DNA of 64,000 nt from DATFVA01 sp963747755 (GCA_963747755.1 CAVVGK010000014.1:186001-250000); one strand, 5' to 3'; positions 44,874 to 54,332 are shown, numbered from the stretch's first letter. Made by a program: numbers and translations. Notes: generated from the sequence alone by a model not told the origin.

Positions 44874-46976
44874 ATGGCGGAATCAACTTTAATACAGCTT
44901 GCAACTGCAGTTCTATTTCTTCCCTTGCTGGGATTTACTGTGGCCCTCTTCTTCGGGAAGAAATTCAAGGCAGCTTACTGGTTTGAGATATTCACTGTAT
45001 TGCTGGGTTTTGTGTTTACAATTATTATTGCAGCAGCAAAGTTATCATCCTCCGGAGGTCCTGTAACCGCAGAGTTCACCTGGGTGAACCTCGGGAATCT
45101 TCCTCTTCTCGGTGAACTGAGGATAGATCTCGGATTACTGCTCGATAATATTTCAGTGATAATGATCTCGGTAGTTTTCCTGATCAGCATCCTGGTACAC
45201 AGTTTCTCCCTCATATATATGGAAGGAGATAAAAGGTACAGCCGATACTATGCTTATCTTGGATTATTCACTTTCTCAATGAGCGGGATAGTACTTACCC
45301 ACAACTTCTTTATGATGTACATCTTCTGGGAGCTAGTAGGTATTTCTTCTTACCTTCTTATCGGATTCTGGTATGAAAAGAAAACTGCTTCTGACGCCGC
45401 CAAGAAAGCCTTTATCGTGAACAGGATAGGCGACATAGGTATGCTTGCAGGAATCTTAATTATTTATTCCACCTACCATACTTTTACTTTTGATAAGATT
45501 TTCCTGGCAATATCAAACGGACAGCTTCCGTTCAACAGCGAATTCTGGCTGACTGTAACAGGAATTCTGATCTTCTGCGGCGCTATCGGTAAGTCGGCTC
45601 AGTTCCCTCTTCACGTCTGGCTGCCCGATGCTATGGAAGGTCCCACCCCGGTTAGTGCCCTTATCCATGCAGCAACTATGGTTGCGGCAGGCGTTTTCTT
45701 TGTAACTCGTGTTTTTACAATGTTGACAGGCGATGCACTTCTTTTTATTGCAATCATAGGGGCTCTGAGCGCCCTTATACCTGCAACAATTGCCCTGACA
45801 CAGACAGATATCAAAAAGGTTCTTGCCTATTCTACAGTAAGCCAGCTCGGATATATGATAATGGCTTTGGGAGTCGGAGCTTACCAGTTTGCATTCTTCC
45901 ACCTGATCACACACGCATTTTTCAAAGCATGTCTCTTCCTCGATTCCGGTTCTGTCATTCACGCTATGCATCACGAACAGGATGTAAGCCAGATGGGAGG
46001 ATTAAGGAAAAAGATGCCTATTACCTATGCTTCATTTCTTATTGCGTCTCTGGCTATTTCCGGAATTCCTTTAACATCCGGTTTCCTTAGCAAGGACGGG
46101 ATACTTGCCGGCACTTATGCATTTGCTTCTTTAACGGGCAACTGGTTTTTCCCTGTGGTGGGTTTCTTTGTTGCAGCCTTGACGGCATTTTATATGTTCA
46201 GGCTGTTAATCCTGACATTCCATGGCAAACCACGCAACCAGGAAAAATACGACCATGCACACGAATCGAAATTTGCAATGGCTATGCCGCTGGTTGTTCT
46301 TTCAATGCTCTCGATCTTTATTTGGTATACACCGAATCCTTTTAACCCTGAAGCCGGTGCATTTTTATCTAAATGGGTTAAGGTTCCTGAGCTTTCCGTT
46401 CCTGACAACGCCCGTTATAATTTTATGAAAACGGATGTAAAGGCAGATGTCGGCCAGGAAGTTGAAGTTAAAGAGCCCGAAGTCATATTCTCTTCAGCGT
46501 ACACTGAAGCTATGCATCATGTTCACTATCCTGCGATGTTCCTTTCATTATTCCTTGCAGGATTCGGAATACTGGTGGCGTTTATGATGTATCAATGGAA
46601 AAAGATCAGTGCTGATAAGATTGCAGAGAAGCTCAGACCTCTGTACCTGCTCTCCTTTAACAAATGGTATTTCGATGAGCTATACGACGCTACTTTTATC
46701 GCGGGAACGATTGGTTTAAGCAAGTTCCTCGCATGGTTTGATTTGTTCTTTATCGACGGAATTGTGAATGGTTCTGCTTCCGTCACAAAAGGTCTATCAA
46801 GGTTCAGTGGAAAATTCGATAACCTTGTTGTTGACGGACTTGTAAACTTTATGGCCTACCTCTCAGGATTCGTAGGATTAATTTTCAGACGCTTCCAGAC
46901 AGGTAAGGTACAAACCTATATCGTATTGGTGATATTCTCGTTAGTTATTTTATTGTTTTTATTTAAGTCATTTTAA
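44874..46976 (+). CDS. nuoL: NADH-quinone oxidoreductase subunit L
   Basis: A 700-residue antiporter-like subunit at the distal end of the membrane arm. The proton-pumping core is recognisable from YYAYLGLFTFSMSGIV, HVWLPDAMEGPTPVSALIHAATMV and KVLAYSTVSQLGYM. The long amphipathic lateral helix expected at the C-terminus is present. A TTG at 44865 is in frame and overlaps nuoK; the ATG at 44874 is used because it comes six bases after the nuoK stop. The CLFLDSGSVIHA segment reads DSG where GAG is common, a minor variation. Confidence 0.95.
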   Translation: MAESTLIQLATAVLFLPLLGFTVALFFGKKFKAAYWFEIFTVLLGFVFTIIIAAAKLSSSGGPVTAEFTWVNLGNLPLLGELRIDLGLLLDNISVIMISVVFLISILVHSFSLIYMEGDKRYSRYYAYLGLFTFSMSGIVLTHNFFMMYIFWELVGISSYLLIGFWYEKKTASDAAKKAFIVNRIGDIGMLAGILIIYSTYHTFTFDKIFLAISNGQLPFNSEFWLTVTGILIFCGAIGKSAQFPLHVWLPDAMEGPTPVSALIHAATMVAAGVFFVTRVFTMLTGDALLFIAIIGALSALIPATIALTQTDIKKVLAYSTVSQLGYMIMALGVGAYQFAFFHLITHAFFKACLFLDSGSVIHAMHHEQDVSQMGGLRKKMPITYASFLIASLAISGIPLTSGFLSKDGILAGTYAFASLTGNWFFPVVGFFVAALTAFYMFRLLILTFHGKPRNQEKYDHAHESKFAMAMPLVVLSMLSIFIWYTPNPFNPEAGAFLSKWVKVPELSVPDNARYNFMKTDVKADVGQEVEVKEPEVIFSSAYTEAMHHVHYPAMFLSLFLAGFGILVAFMMYQWKKISADKIAEKLRPLYLLSFNKWYFDELYDATFIAGTIGLSKFLAWFDLFFIDGIVNGSASVTKGLSRFSGKFDNLVVDGLVNFMAYLSGFVGLIFRRFQTGKVQTYIVLVIFSLVILLFLFKSF

Positions 46977-46997
46977 GGTAGAAATTTACTAGGTAAC

Positions 46998-48605
46998 ATG
47001 ATGGAAAACTTCCCTATTCTTTCGCTAATAACCTTCCTCCCTGTTTTGGGCATGATTATAATTATGTTCCTCCCCAAGACACAATCGCAGGTGATAAAGA
47101 GCCTTACGCTTTTAATCACCGGTATACAGTTAGTTCTTGCAGTTTTTATCCTGGCTAATTATAACTACGCCGCCGGAGGAATTAACGATGCTTCGTCATT
47201 CCAGTTCCTGGAGAGATTCAGATGGATTGACATAAGCGGATTTTCCTGGATAGGTAAAATCAAAATAGACTACTTCATGGGAATTGATGGTCTGAGCGTC
47301 CCGATGGTATTGCTGACGGCGATAATAACTTTTGTAGCCACACTATCGTCCTGGAATATAAATAAATCGGTAAAAGGCTACTTCGCTTTGTTCCTTTTAC
47401 TCGACACAGGTATGATGGGAGTTTTCGTAGCACTGGATTTCTTCCTTTTCTACATTTTCTGGGAACTAATGCTTCTCCCGATGTACTTCCTGATCGGTAT
47501 CTGGGGAGGTCCGAGAAGAGAATACGCTGCGATTAAGTTTTTCCTTTATACTTTACTTGGAAGTGTATTCATCTTATTGGTAATGATTGGTTTATACTTC
47601 AGTACAATGGAAACGATGGCTGACGGAACGAGGGTGTTTACCTTCAATATGCTTTCGATGATGGATCCGGGTAATTACACAGCCGGTGGTATACTTTCAC
47701 CGTTGAATCCCTCTAACCTAAGGTTTATAGCCTATATTGCCCTGTTCGTCGGCTTTGCTATTAAGATCCCAATGTTTCCGTTTCATACCTGGCTGCCAGA
47801 TGCCCACGTTGAAGCTCCGACAGCTATTAGTGTGATACTTGCAGGTGTTCTTCTTAAAATGGGAACATACGGAATATTGAGGATTTGCTACCCAATGTTT
47901 CCGGAAATCACACATCAGGTTGTGTGGTATATTGCACTGTTTGGAATGATTAATATTCTATATGGTGCGCTCTGTGCGATGGCCCAGAAAGATTTCAAGA
48001 AGATGATAGCGTATTCTTCGGTATCGCATATGGGCTTCGTAATGCTGGGCATGGCATCACTTAACACTCTCGGTATTTCCGGTGCGATTCTTCAGATGTT
48101 CAACCATGGTACTATCACAGCCATGCTCTTCCTTATTGTTGGTGTTGTATACGACCGTGCTCATACCAGGGACCTTGATGGTTTCGGCGGACTGGCAAAC
48201 CAGATGCCTATATATTCAGGCTTTACAACATTAGCTTTCTTTGCGGCAATAGGATTGCCCGGGTTGAGCGGTTTCGTGTCAGAGGCTTTTGTCTTCCTCG
48301 GTGCATTCGGAACGGAAAGCATACGTGTAATTACAATTATCTCTACACTTGGAATTTTACTCGGTGCAGGCTATATGCTCTGGGCATTCCAGCGTGTTTA
48401 CCTTGGTAACCTTAAAGAAAAGTGGTCATCACTTAAAGACCTCACTTTCAGGGAATATGCAATGCTCGTACCATTAAGCATTATCGTAATATTCCTTGGT
48501 ATTTACCCGGCAGCTATGTTGAACCTGATGAATGCATCTGTAAATGCTATGGTTAAATTTATGGCACATGCACAGACTATCTATAGTCAGTTTGCATCAT
48601 TCTAA
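46998..48605 (+). CDS. nuoM: NADH-quinone oxidoreductase subunit M
   Basis: A 535-residue antiporter-like subunit. FYIFWELMLLPMYFLIGIWGG contains the essential glutamate, and HTWLPDAHVEAPTAISVILAG and KKMIAYSSVSHMGFV are hallmark segments. Two consecutive ATG codons at 46998 and 47001 make the exact start uncertain by one residue. Situated 21 bases after nuoL. Confidence 0.97.
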   Translation: MMENFPILSLITFLPVLGMIIIMFLPKTQSQVIKSLTLLITGIQLVLAVFILANYNYAAGGINDASSFQFLERFRWIDISGFSWIGKIKIDYFMGIDGLSVPMVLLTAIITFVATLSSWNINKSVKGYFALFLLLDTGMMGVFVALDFFLFYIFWELMLLPMYFLIGIWGGPRREYAAIKFFLYTLLGSVFILLVMIGLYFSTMETMADGTRVFTFNMLSMMDPGNYTAGGILSPLNPSNLRFIAYIALFVGFAIKIPMFPFHTWLPDAHVEAPTAISVILAGVLLKMGTYGILRICYPMFPEITHQVVWYIALFGMINILYGALCAMAQKDFKKMIAYSSVSHMGFVMLGMASLNTLGISGAILQMFNHGTITAMLFLIVGVVYDRAHTRDLDGFGGLANQMPIYSGFTTLAFFAAIGLPGLSGFVSEAFVFLGAFGTESIRVITIISTLGILLGAGYMLWAFQRVYLGNLKEKWSSLKDLTFREYAMLVPLSIIVIFLGIYPAAMLNLMNASVNAMVKFMAHAQTIYSQFASF

Positions 48606-48629
48606 GATATATATAACGGAAATTGAAAA

Positions 48630-50135
48630 ATGATGGATCTCAGCTATATAACTAAAAGTCTTTACCTGATTAAGCCTGAACTTGTCATCTCGGCCTTAAT
48701 CGTTATCCTTGTGATAGTCGATCTGATAATGGATAAGAACAAGAAACTACTCCCTTACATTGCCCTGGCTGGATTGCTTACTGCCGGTTACTTTGTGATC
48801 GGTCAATTTGGTTTAAGTACATTCGCAAGTAAGCCTGAGGGGGGATCAGGACTGATTGCTGTAGATTCTTTCGGCGCATTTTTCAAACTCATTGTAATCC
48901 TATCCTCCCTATTTATTGTTTACTTCTCAGTAAATTCAGATGAAGTAATACAGAGTATGGACAGGCATGGCGAGTATTACACACTTATATTTGGAATGAT
49001 CCTTGGCATGTTTTTTATGGTGACAGCTGCTGATCTGATACTTGTTTATTTGTCGCTTGAACTGGTCTCACTATCATCCTATGTTCTGGCAGGATTTACA
49101 AAGACATCCCTTAGAAACAGTGAGGCTTCACTTAAATACATCATCTACGGAAGTGTAGCCAGCGGTATAATGTTATTCGGGATCTCACTACTTTATGGTA
49201 TTACCGGGTCTACCAATATGTATGAGATAAACCTGATTCTCCAGAACGGAAGCTACAATACTTTTACTATGCTCATATCCGGGTTATTGATATTTACCGG
49301 TATCGGATATAAGATCTCTGCGGCACCATTCCACTTCTGGACTCCCGATGTTTACGAGGGCGCACCTGTAGCCATAACCGCTTATCTTTCTATAGCAAGT
49401 AAAGCAGCCGGCTTTGCTCTGTTGATAAGGTTTATAAGGATAACCTTTGTAGTAGGCGTAGATCAGAACGGCTATTGGCATCTGATCAACTTAATCGACT
49501 GGAAATCAATCATTATAGCTGTTTCAATTCTTACAATGACCCTTGGAAACTTTGCCGCCCTATGGCAGAGCAATATGAAAAGACTGCTCGCTTATTCCAG
49601 TATAGCTCATGCAGGTTACCTCCTTCTTGGTCTCGCTGTCCTATCTGACCAGGGATTAACGGCCATTCTGATTTACTTCGGTATCTATATATTTATGACA
49701 CTCGGAGCTTTCTTTGTGGTAATGCTTATTGCCAATAAACTTGGAACTGAAGAAATTGAAGATTATAAAGGACTTGGCTATGCTTCTCCCTGGCTGGGAA
49801 TTTCAATTGCCATTTTCCTTGTCTCTTTAACCGGACTCCCTCCTACAGCAGGATTTATAGGCAAGCTTTACATTTTCATCGCTCTTGTGGATGCTAAGAT
49901 GATAGTCGTAGCCGTTATAGCCCTTCTTAATTCAGTAGTTTCACTTTACTACTATATCAAAGTCTTAAAGAATATGTACCTCGTAAAAATTGAGGTCGAA
50001 AAACCGGCATTGAACGTATCGTTTGCCAATATTGTTATGCTGCTGATTCTGCTTGCACCAATACTTATTCTAGGTATTTATTTTACGCCTTTAGTAAACC
50101 TTGCTAAATATTCGATTTCCCTGGTAGGATTCTAA
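48630..50135 (+). CDS. nuoN: NADH-quinone oxidoreductase subunit N
   Basis: A 501-residue antiporter-like subunit. DLILVYLSLELVSLSSYVL, HFWTPDVYEGAPVAITAYL and KRLLAYSSIAHAGYLLLG are diagnostic. Last gene of the operon. nuoE, nuoF and nuoG are absent from the cluster, so the operon encodes an 11-subunit complex. A short, weak hairpin follows the stop, so no terminator is called. Confidence 0.97.
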   Translation: MMDLSYITKSLYLIKPELVISALIVILVIVDLIMDKNKKLLPYIALAGLLTAGYFVIGQFGLSTFASKPEGGSGLIAVDSFGAFFKLIVILSSLFIVYFSVNSDEVIQSMDRHGEYYTLIFGMILGMFFMVTAADLILVYLSLELVSLSSYVLAGFTKTSLRNSEASLKYIIYGSVASGIMLFGISLLYGITGSTNMYEINLILQNGSYNTFTMLISGLLIFTGIGYKISAAPFHFWTPDVYEGAPVAITAYLSIASKAAGFALLIRFIRITFVVGVDQNGYWHLINLIDWKSIIIAVSILTMTLGNFAALWQSNMKRLLAYSSIAHAGYLLLGLAVLSDQGLTAILIYFGIYIFMTLGAFFVVMLIANKLGTEEIEDYKGLGYASPWLGISIAIFLVSLTGLPPTAGFIGKLYIFIALVDAKMIVVAVIALLNSVVSLYYYIKVLKNMYLVKIEVEKPALNVSFANIVMLLILLAPILILGIYFTPLVNLAKYSISLVGF

Positions 50136-50203
50136 GATCATTATTTGATTTTTCCTGCCAATTTCCTTAGTTTTATATCCGACCATTATAGTCTTATTTA
50201 AGA

Positions 50204-50611
50204 ATGCTCAAATTATCCAAGAAAAGCGAATATGCTTTGATGGCTGTAAGGTATTTAGCCATAAATTCTAATGGAAATTATTCAACTGCACGAGATATTT
50301 CCATGCATTATGAAATCCCATATGAATTAGTGGCCAAAGTACTCCAGCAGCTGGTTAAAAAAAATATTATTACATCTTATCAGGGTGTAAGAGGCGGTTA
50401 TTTACTCGTAAAAACCCCGGATCAGATATCGCTGATGGAAATAATTAGTGCAATTGAGGATAATTACCAGATTACGAATTGTATGAATGAAAAAAGTTCT
50501 CAGAAAGACTGCAGCCATTTTGAATGCTGCATGATCAGAGATCCGTTGATAAAGGTTCAACGGGAAATAGATAAAGTATTTCAAAATATGAAAGTTAACC
50601 AGATTTTATAA
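50204..50611 (+). CDS. Rrf2-family transcriptional regulator (IscR-like)
   Basis: A 135-residue winged-helix regulator. The N-terminal KKSEYALMAVRYLA and GVRGGYLL segments are typical of Rrf2. C93, C103, C108 and C109 near the end (CMNEKSSQKDCSHFECC) provide candidate ligands for an Fe-S cluster, though the spacing differs from the CX5CX5C of E. coli IscR. It precedes the cysteine desulfurase by 13 bases, so it probably controls the Fe-S operon in response to cluster status. Confidence 0.92.
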   Translation: MLKLSKKSEYALMAVRYLAINSNGNYSTARDISMHYEIPYELVAKVLQQLVKKNIITSYQGVRGGYLLVKTPDQISLMEIISAIEDNYQITNCMNEKSSQKDCSHFECCMIRDPLIKVQREIDKVFQNMKVNQIL

Positions 50612-50624
50612 GGTATTATATAGT

Positions 50625-51803
50625 ATGAAATTCCCTATTTATCTCGACAATCAGGCCACTACCCCGATTGATCCCGATGTGCTGGAAGCAATGCTTCCTT
50701 ATTTTACCGATAAATTCGGGAATGCAGCAAGCAGGGAGCATTCATATGGCTGGGAAGCGGAGAGCGCTGTAAAACTCTCCCGCAGAAAGATCGCAGAGGG
50801 AATCGGAGCAGAACCCGGTGAAATCGTATTTACAAGCGGAGCAACCGAATCTATTAACCTGGCTCATTTTGGCGTAGCTGAGAGCTATGCTTCATCAGGC
50901 AGACATATTATAACCTCTGCAGTGGACCATAACGCCGTACTAGATTCACTTAAAGCTCTTGAAGCAAGGGGATTTGAAGTTACTGTCCTCCCTGTTGATG
51001 ACAGAGGCAGAATCAATATAACAGAGCTGGAAAAGTCCATCAGGAATGATACTATCCTGGTTTCTATAATGACAGCCAACAACGAGATAGGAAACGTATA
51101 TGATATTAAGACTATCGGAAGGATTTGCAGGGATCGGAAAGTTTTATTTCATACAGATGCTTCACAGGCAATAGGCAAGATCCACTTTACTGCGGGAGCC
51201 GCTGATCTGGTTTCCTTTTCTGCTCATAAGATATACGGTCCTAAAGGCACTGGTGCCCTGTATATAAAAAAGAAAGTTCCGGGAATTAGATTAAAGCCCT
51301 TGATCTGGGGCGGAGGTCATGAGAATGGGTTACGTTCGGGAACTTTAAATGTGCCTGGAATAGTTGGATTTGGTAAAGCTATTGAGACAGCAGTAGATAA
51401 ACTTGAATCGGAATCCGATAGAATAGCATCCTATAGAGACAGGATGCTTAATAAGTTTACAGAAGAGATCGGAAATATCCGCGTGAATGGTGACCCGGAT
51501 AATCATCTGCCAAATAATTTAAATATATGTTTTGATGGTTTACGTTCAGATAAGTTCATTATGAACCTGAGAAACATAGCTGTATCAACAGGTTCTGCTT
51601 GTACCTCCGCTTCGCTGAAGCCCAGTCATGTTCTCAAGGCGATGGGACTGAGTGATGAACTTACTAAATCTGCTGTCAGGTTCGGTCCTGGAAGGTTTAC
51701 CACTAACGAAGAAATTGATTATGTTATTAAAGAAGTAATTACAACGGTGATTAAACTGAGAAAAAATTCACCCTATACTATACAGGAAAATATTATTCAC
51801 TAA
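50625..51803 (+). CDS. iscS: Cysteine desulfurase
   Basis: A 392-residue PLP enzyme that takes sulfur from cysteine for Fe-S cluster and other thiol biosynthesis. The PLP lysine is in SAHKIYGPKGTG, with ATESINLAHF earlier, and the sulfur-carrying cysteine is in STGSACTSASLKPSH, the loop type of group I (IscS/NifS). In the operon with the Rrf2 regulator and an IscA-type protein; an IscU scaffold gene is not present in the window. Confidence 0.95.
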   Translation: MKFPIYLDNQATTPIDPDVLEAMLPYFTDKFGNAASREHSYGWEAESAVKLSRRKIAEGIGAEPGEIVFTSGATESINLAHFGVAESYASSGRHIITSAVDHNAVLDSLKALEARGFEVTVLPVDDRGRINITELEKSIRNDTILVSIMTANNEIGNVYDIKTIGRICRDRKVLFHTDASQAIGKIHFTAGAADLVSFSAHKIYGPKGTGALYIKKKVPGIRLKPLIWGGGHENGLRSGTLNVPGIVGFGKAIETAVDKLESESDRIASYRDRMLNKFTEEIGNIRVNGDPDNHLPNNLNICFDGLRSDKFIMNLRNIAVSTGSACTSASLKPSHVLKAMGLSDELTKSAVRFGPGRFTTNEEIDYVIKEVITTVIKLRKNSPYTIQENIIH

Positions 51804-51817
51804 ATAAAGGATTAAAA

Positions 51818-52126
51818 ATGCTCCGGGGAAAATTGAACGAATACTTTAATATGCTTAAAACTGAAGACACACTGGTTCTAAAATTTTTGAAAGCCAGGTA
51901 TCCCCTGTTTCATAATTCAAACTTTTTCTACAGGGACTTTCAGTACGGAATCAGAAAATATCTTGAGCTAAAAGGAATTGAAATTTCCTACGGCGAATCG
52001 GATGATCTTGCTAAGGAGTTAGCCGCTCATCTCGAGCAGAAAAATATATTTATCCCAGTTGACAACCAGGGATGGACTATAAATTACCCTGAGTTTGTGA
52101 CGACTGTCCCAGGCGATCCTTTATAA
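51818..52126 (+). CDS. Hypothetical protein within the Fe-S operon
   Basis: A 102-residue soluble protein with mixed helix and strand and only ordinary residues; no cysteines or histidine motif. It sits 14 bases after iscS and 62 bases before the IscA-type gene, in the place where iscU often occurs, but it has none of the three cysteines of IscU and is not a replacement by sequence. Family not recognised. Confidence 0.7.
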   Translation: MLRGKLNEYFNMLKTEDTLVLKFLKARYPLFHNSNFFYRDFQYGIRKYLELKGIEISYGESDDLAKELAAHLEQKNIFIPVDNQGWTINYPEFVTTVPGDPL

Positions 52127-52188
52127 GTATTATAAGTTTAAATGATTGGTTATAAATTCATCTTAAATTAATTCTATGGGAAAAGAAA

Positions 52189-52539
52189 ATGGCAGATATC
52201 AAAGTTGAGAATGATATAAACATAACAGACAAAGCAGCGAGCGAAGTTGTGCAGATAAGAAAAGAAAATAACATCCCCGAGACTTATGGTTTAAGGGTAG
52301 GTGTTAAAGGCGGCGGATGCTCAGGATTAACTTATACCCTCGGATTTGATGCTGATGCGAAAGAAGGAGATACTGTTATTGAGGATAAGGGAATAAAGCT
52401 GTTTGTTGATGGTAAGAGTTTGTTCTACCTTATGGGAACAGAACTCGATTTCACAGCTGGTTTGAATGGTAAAGGATTTATTTTCAATAACCCGAATGCA
52501 AAGAAGACTTGCGGATGCGGGGAATCATTCGGGGTTTAG
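52189..52539 (+). CDS. IscA/ErpA-type Fe-S carrier
   Basis: A 116-residue HesB-like protein. GGGCSGLTYTLGF and the end CGCGESF provide the three conserved cysteines for cluster or iron binding. It delivers Fe-S clusters to apoproteins such as those of complex I. Assignment to IscA, SufA or ErpA is not possible by eye. Separate ribosome-binding site (GGGAAAAGAAA), 62 bases after the preceding gene. Confidence 0.93.
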   Translation: MADIKVENDINITDKAASEVVQIRKENNIPETYGLRVGVKGGGCSGLTYTLGFDADAKEGDTVIEDKGIKLFVDGKSLFYLMGTELDFTAGLNGKGFIFNNPNAKKTCGCGESFGV

Positions 52540-52590
52540 AAAAGATTATTAATTATATATTCGTTAAATAAACCGGAGGAGGTTAAATAC

Positions 52591-53199
52591 ATGGGAAAAT
52601 TTGAATTGCCTAAGCTGCCTTATGGATATGATGCACTTGAACCCTATATTGACAAAACAACAATGGAGATCCACTATACAAAGCACCATAACGGTTATGT
52701 AACCAAATTAAATGATGCTATTGCAGGTACTGATCTTGAGAATAAGTCTCTTGAGGATATCCTTAAGAACGTGTCCAAGCAGCCGGTCGGGGTAAGAAAT
52801 AACGGCGGCGGACACTACAATCATTCCTTATTCTGGACAATTATGAAGAATGACGGCGGAGGTTTTCCGAAAGGCGACCTGGAGAATGCAATCAATTCAT
52901 CGTTCGGATCATTCGAGGAATTCAAGAACAAGTTCAGCAATGCTGCTTCTACAAGATTCGGTTCAGGCTGGGCCTGGCTTATAGTACAGGATGGAAAGCT
53001 TGCGGTGACAACAACAGCTAACCAGGATAACCCTATTATGGATGTTGCTGAAGCTAAAGGTACACCTATACTAGGACTCGATGTGTGGGAACATGCTTAT
53101 TATTTAAAATATCAGAACCGTCGTCCTGAATATATTGATAGCTGGTGGAATGTTATCAACTGGGATGAGGTTACACGAAGATTTAAAGAAGCAAAATAA
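52591..53199 (+). CDS. sodA: Superoxide dismutase, Mn/Fe family
   Basis: A 202-residue cytosolic enzyme that converts superoxide to peroxide and oxygen. Metal ligands H28, H78, D164 and H168 (LDVWEHAYY) are intact. GGGHYNHSLFW is more typical of manganese or cambialistic forms, but the metal cannot be fixed by reading alone. No signal peptide. GGAGGAGG precedes the ATG. Ends with a strong terminator 11 bases downstream. Placed after Fe-S genes, in keeping with oxidative-stress defence. Confidence 0.95.
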   Translation: MGKFELPKLPYGYDALEPYIDKTTMEIHYTKHHNGYVTKLNDAIAGTDLENKSLEDILKNVSKQPVGVRNNGGGHYNHSLFWTIMKNDGGGFPKGDLENAINSSFGSFEEFKNKFSNAASTRFGSGWAWLIVQDGKLAVTTTANQDNPIMDVAEAKGTPILGLDVWEHAYYLKYQNRRPEYIDSWWNVINWDEVTRRFKEAK

Positions 53200-53210
53200 A
53201 TAGATAACCT

Positions 53211-53239
53211 GAGGCGGAAGGAATTCCGCCTCTTTTTTT
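53211..53239 (+). terminator. Rho-independent terminator after sod
   Basis: A nine-base-pair perfect stem GAGGCGGAA/TTCCGCCTC with loop GGAA is followed by seven T. It ends the Fe-S/sod transcript before the next gene at 53244, whose ATG lies only five bases after the T-run. Confidence 0.93.
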
Positions 53240-53243
53240 ATAA

Positions 53244-53876
53244 ATGAATATGATTAAAAGAATTCCTTTATTCCCGTTAAATATAGTTGTATTTCCATCA
53301 TCGAAATACCCTCTTCACATATTTGAAGAGAGATATAAAAAAATGATTAACCGCTGCCTGGCAGAGAAAAAAGGTTTAGGAATCGTAACAAAAATAGATG
53401 ATGAACTTGCAAAGATCGGAAGTTATGTAGAGATAGAGGATATACTCCAGAAATTTGATAATGGAGAAATGGATATATCGGTAGTAGGTAAAGGACGTTT
53501 CTTTATCGATAATGTTTATTCTCACGCAGATAAATATCTTGTAGCTGAAGTTTCAGAGTATGAGGATTTTACTTCGGAGGTCAGTCCTACCCTGCTGGAA
53601 CAACTGCAGGAATCCTTCGAAAGGATTATCGAAAAGACAAACTTCCAGCTTGAAGAAGCTTTCTGGAAAAATTACGAGGAGACAGGATTAAAATCGTTTA
53701 AGCTTGCCGAAAAATCAGGATTATCACTTCAGCAGCAGCAATCCCTATTAACTTTAAGAGATGAAGATGAGCGGGTTAGTTATCTTATCGAACACTATGA
53801 AAATCTCGAAAAGCAGATCTCAGAATCCTCAACTATCCGCAGCATCATAATGAGTGATGGATACATCAACAATTAA
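53244..53876 (+). CDS. LON peptidase substrate-binding-domain protein
   Basis: A 210-residue protein made of the N-terminal domain of Lon without the AAA or protease part. IPLFPLNIVVFPSSKYPLHIFEERYKKM is the signature. It may bind unfolded or damaged proteins; a partner is unknown. Two possible starts, 53244 and 53250. Because a strong terminator separates it from sod, it needs its own promoter or leaderless expression; only five bases lie between the T-run and the ATG. Confidence 0.93.
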   Translation: MNMIKRIPLFPLNIVVFPSSKYPLHIFEERYKKMINRCLAEKKGLGIVTKIDDELAKIGSYVEIEDILQKFDNGEMDISVVGKGRFFIDNVYSHADKYLVAEVSEYEDFTSEVSPTLLEQLQESFERIIEKTNFQLEEAFWKNYEETGLKSFKLAEKSGLSLQQQQSLLTLRDEDERVSYLIEHYENLEKQISESSTIRSIIMSDGYINN

Positions 53877-53909
53877 CAATTAACGATTATCGGCTGCGGA
53901 ATAAATTTG

Positions 53910-53935
53910 ATCAGGCTTCCTGCCTGATATATTTT
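53910..53935 (+). terminator. Possible terminator overlapping atpC end
   Basis: A seven-base stem ATCAGGC/GCCTGAT with loop TTCCT is followed by ATATTTTT on the plus strand. It would end the Lon-domain gene. It overlaps the last codons of the convergent atpC gene, so constraint on the coding sequence is also possible. Confidence 0.55.
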
Positions 53936-54330
53936 TCAACCAGTCTCAGCCTGTTGATAGCGCGTTGTAATGCATTTTGAGCTCTCTCCACATCGGTAGT
54001 ATCAGTCTTATGAGCAAGTCTGTCTTCAGCTCTCTCCTTTGCATTGCGTGCTCTCTCCACATCAATGCTGCTAATATCTTCAAGTGAGTCTGCAAGCACC
54101 AATACATGATTATCAAGCACCTCAACGGTCCCCCCTCCGGTCGCGTAAGTTGTTTCCTTACCGTCCGGGAGAACAAGTTTAACCTCACCGATCTCAAAAG
54201 TACTCATCAGCGGAGCATGGTTCTTCAAAACCTGGAAGCTTCCTTCAGTTCCAGGTATGGTAACTGACTGAACCTCGCCGTTAAACTGAATTCTGTTAGG
54301 CGATATTATTTCAAGAGTTAAAGCTGCCAT
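53911..54330 (-). CDS. atpC: ATP synthase F1 subunit epsilon
   Basis: A 139-residue epsilon subunit with N-terminal beta-sandwich (SPNRIQFNGEVQSVTIPGTEG and FQVLKNHAPLMSTFEIG) and the C-terminal helical hairpin. Regulates and couples F1 rotation. It follows atpD by two bases. Only atpD and atpC are here; the other subunit genes are elsewhere, the arrangement seen in Bacteroidota and Chlorobi. Confidence 0.96.
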   Translation of the reverse strand: MAALTLEIISPNRIQFNGEVQSVTIPGTEGSFQVLKNHAPLMSTFEIGEVKLVLPDGKETTYATGGGTVEVLDNHVLVLADSLEDISSIDVERARNAKERAEDRLAHKTDTTDVERAQNALQRAINRLRLVEKYIRQEA

Positions 54331-54332
54331 GA

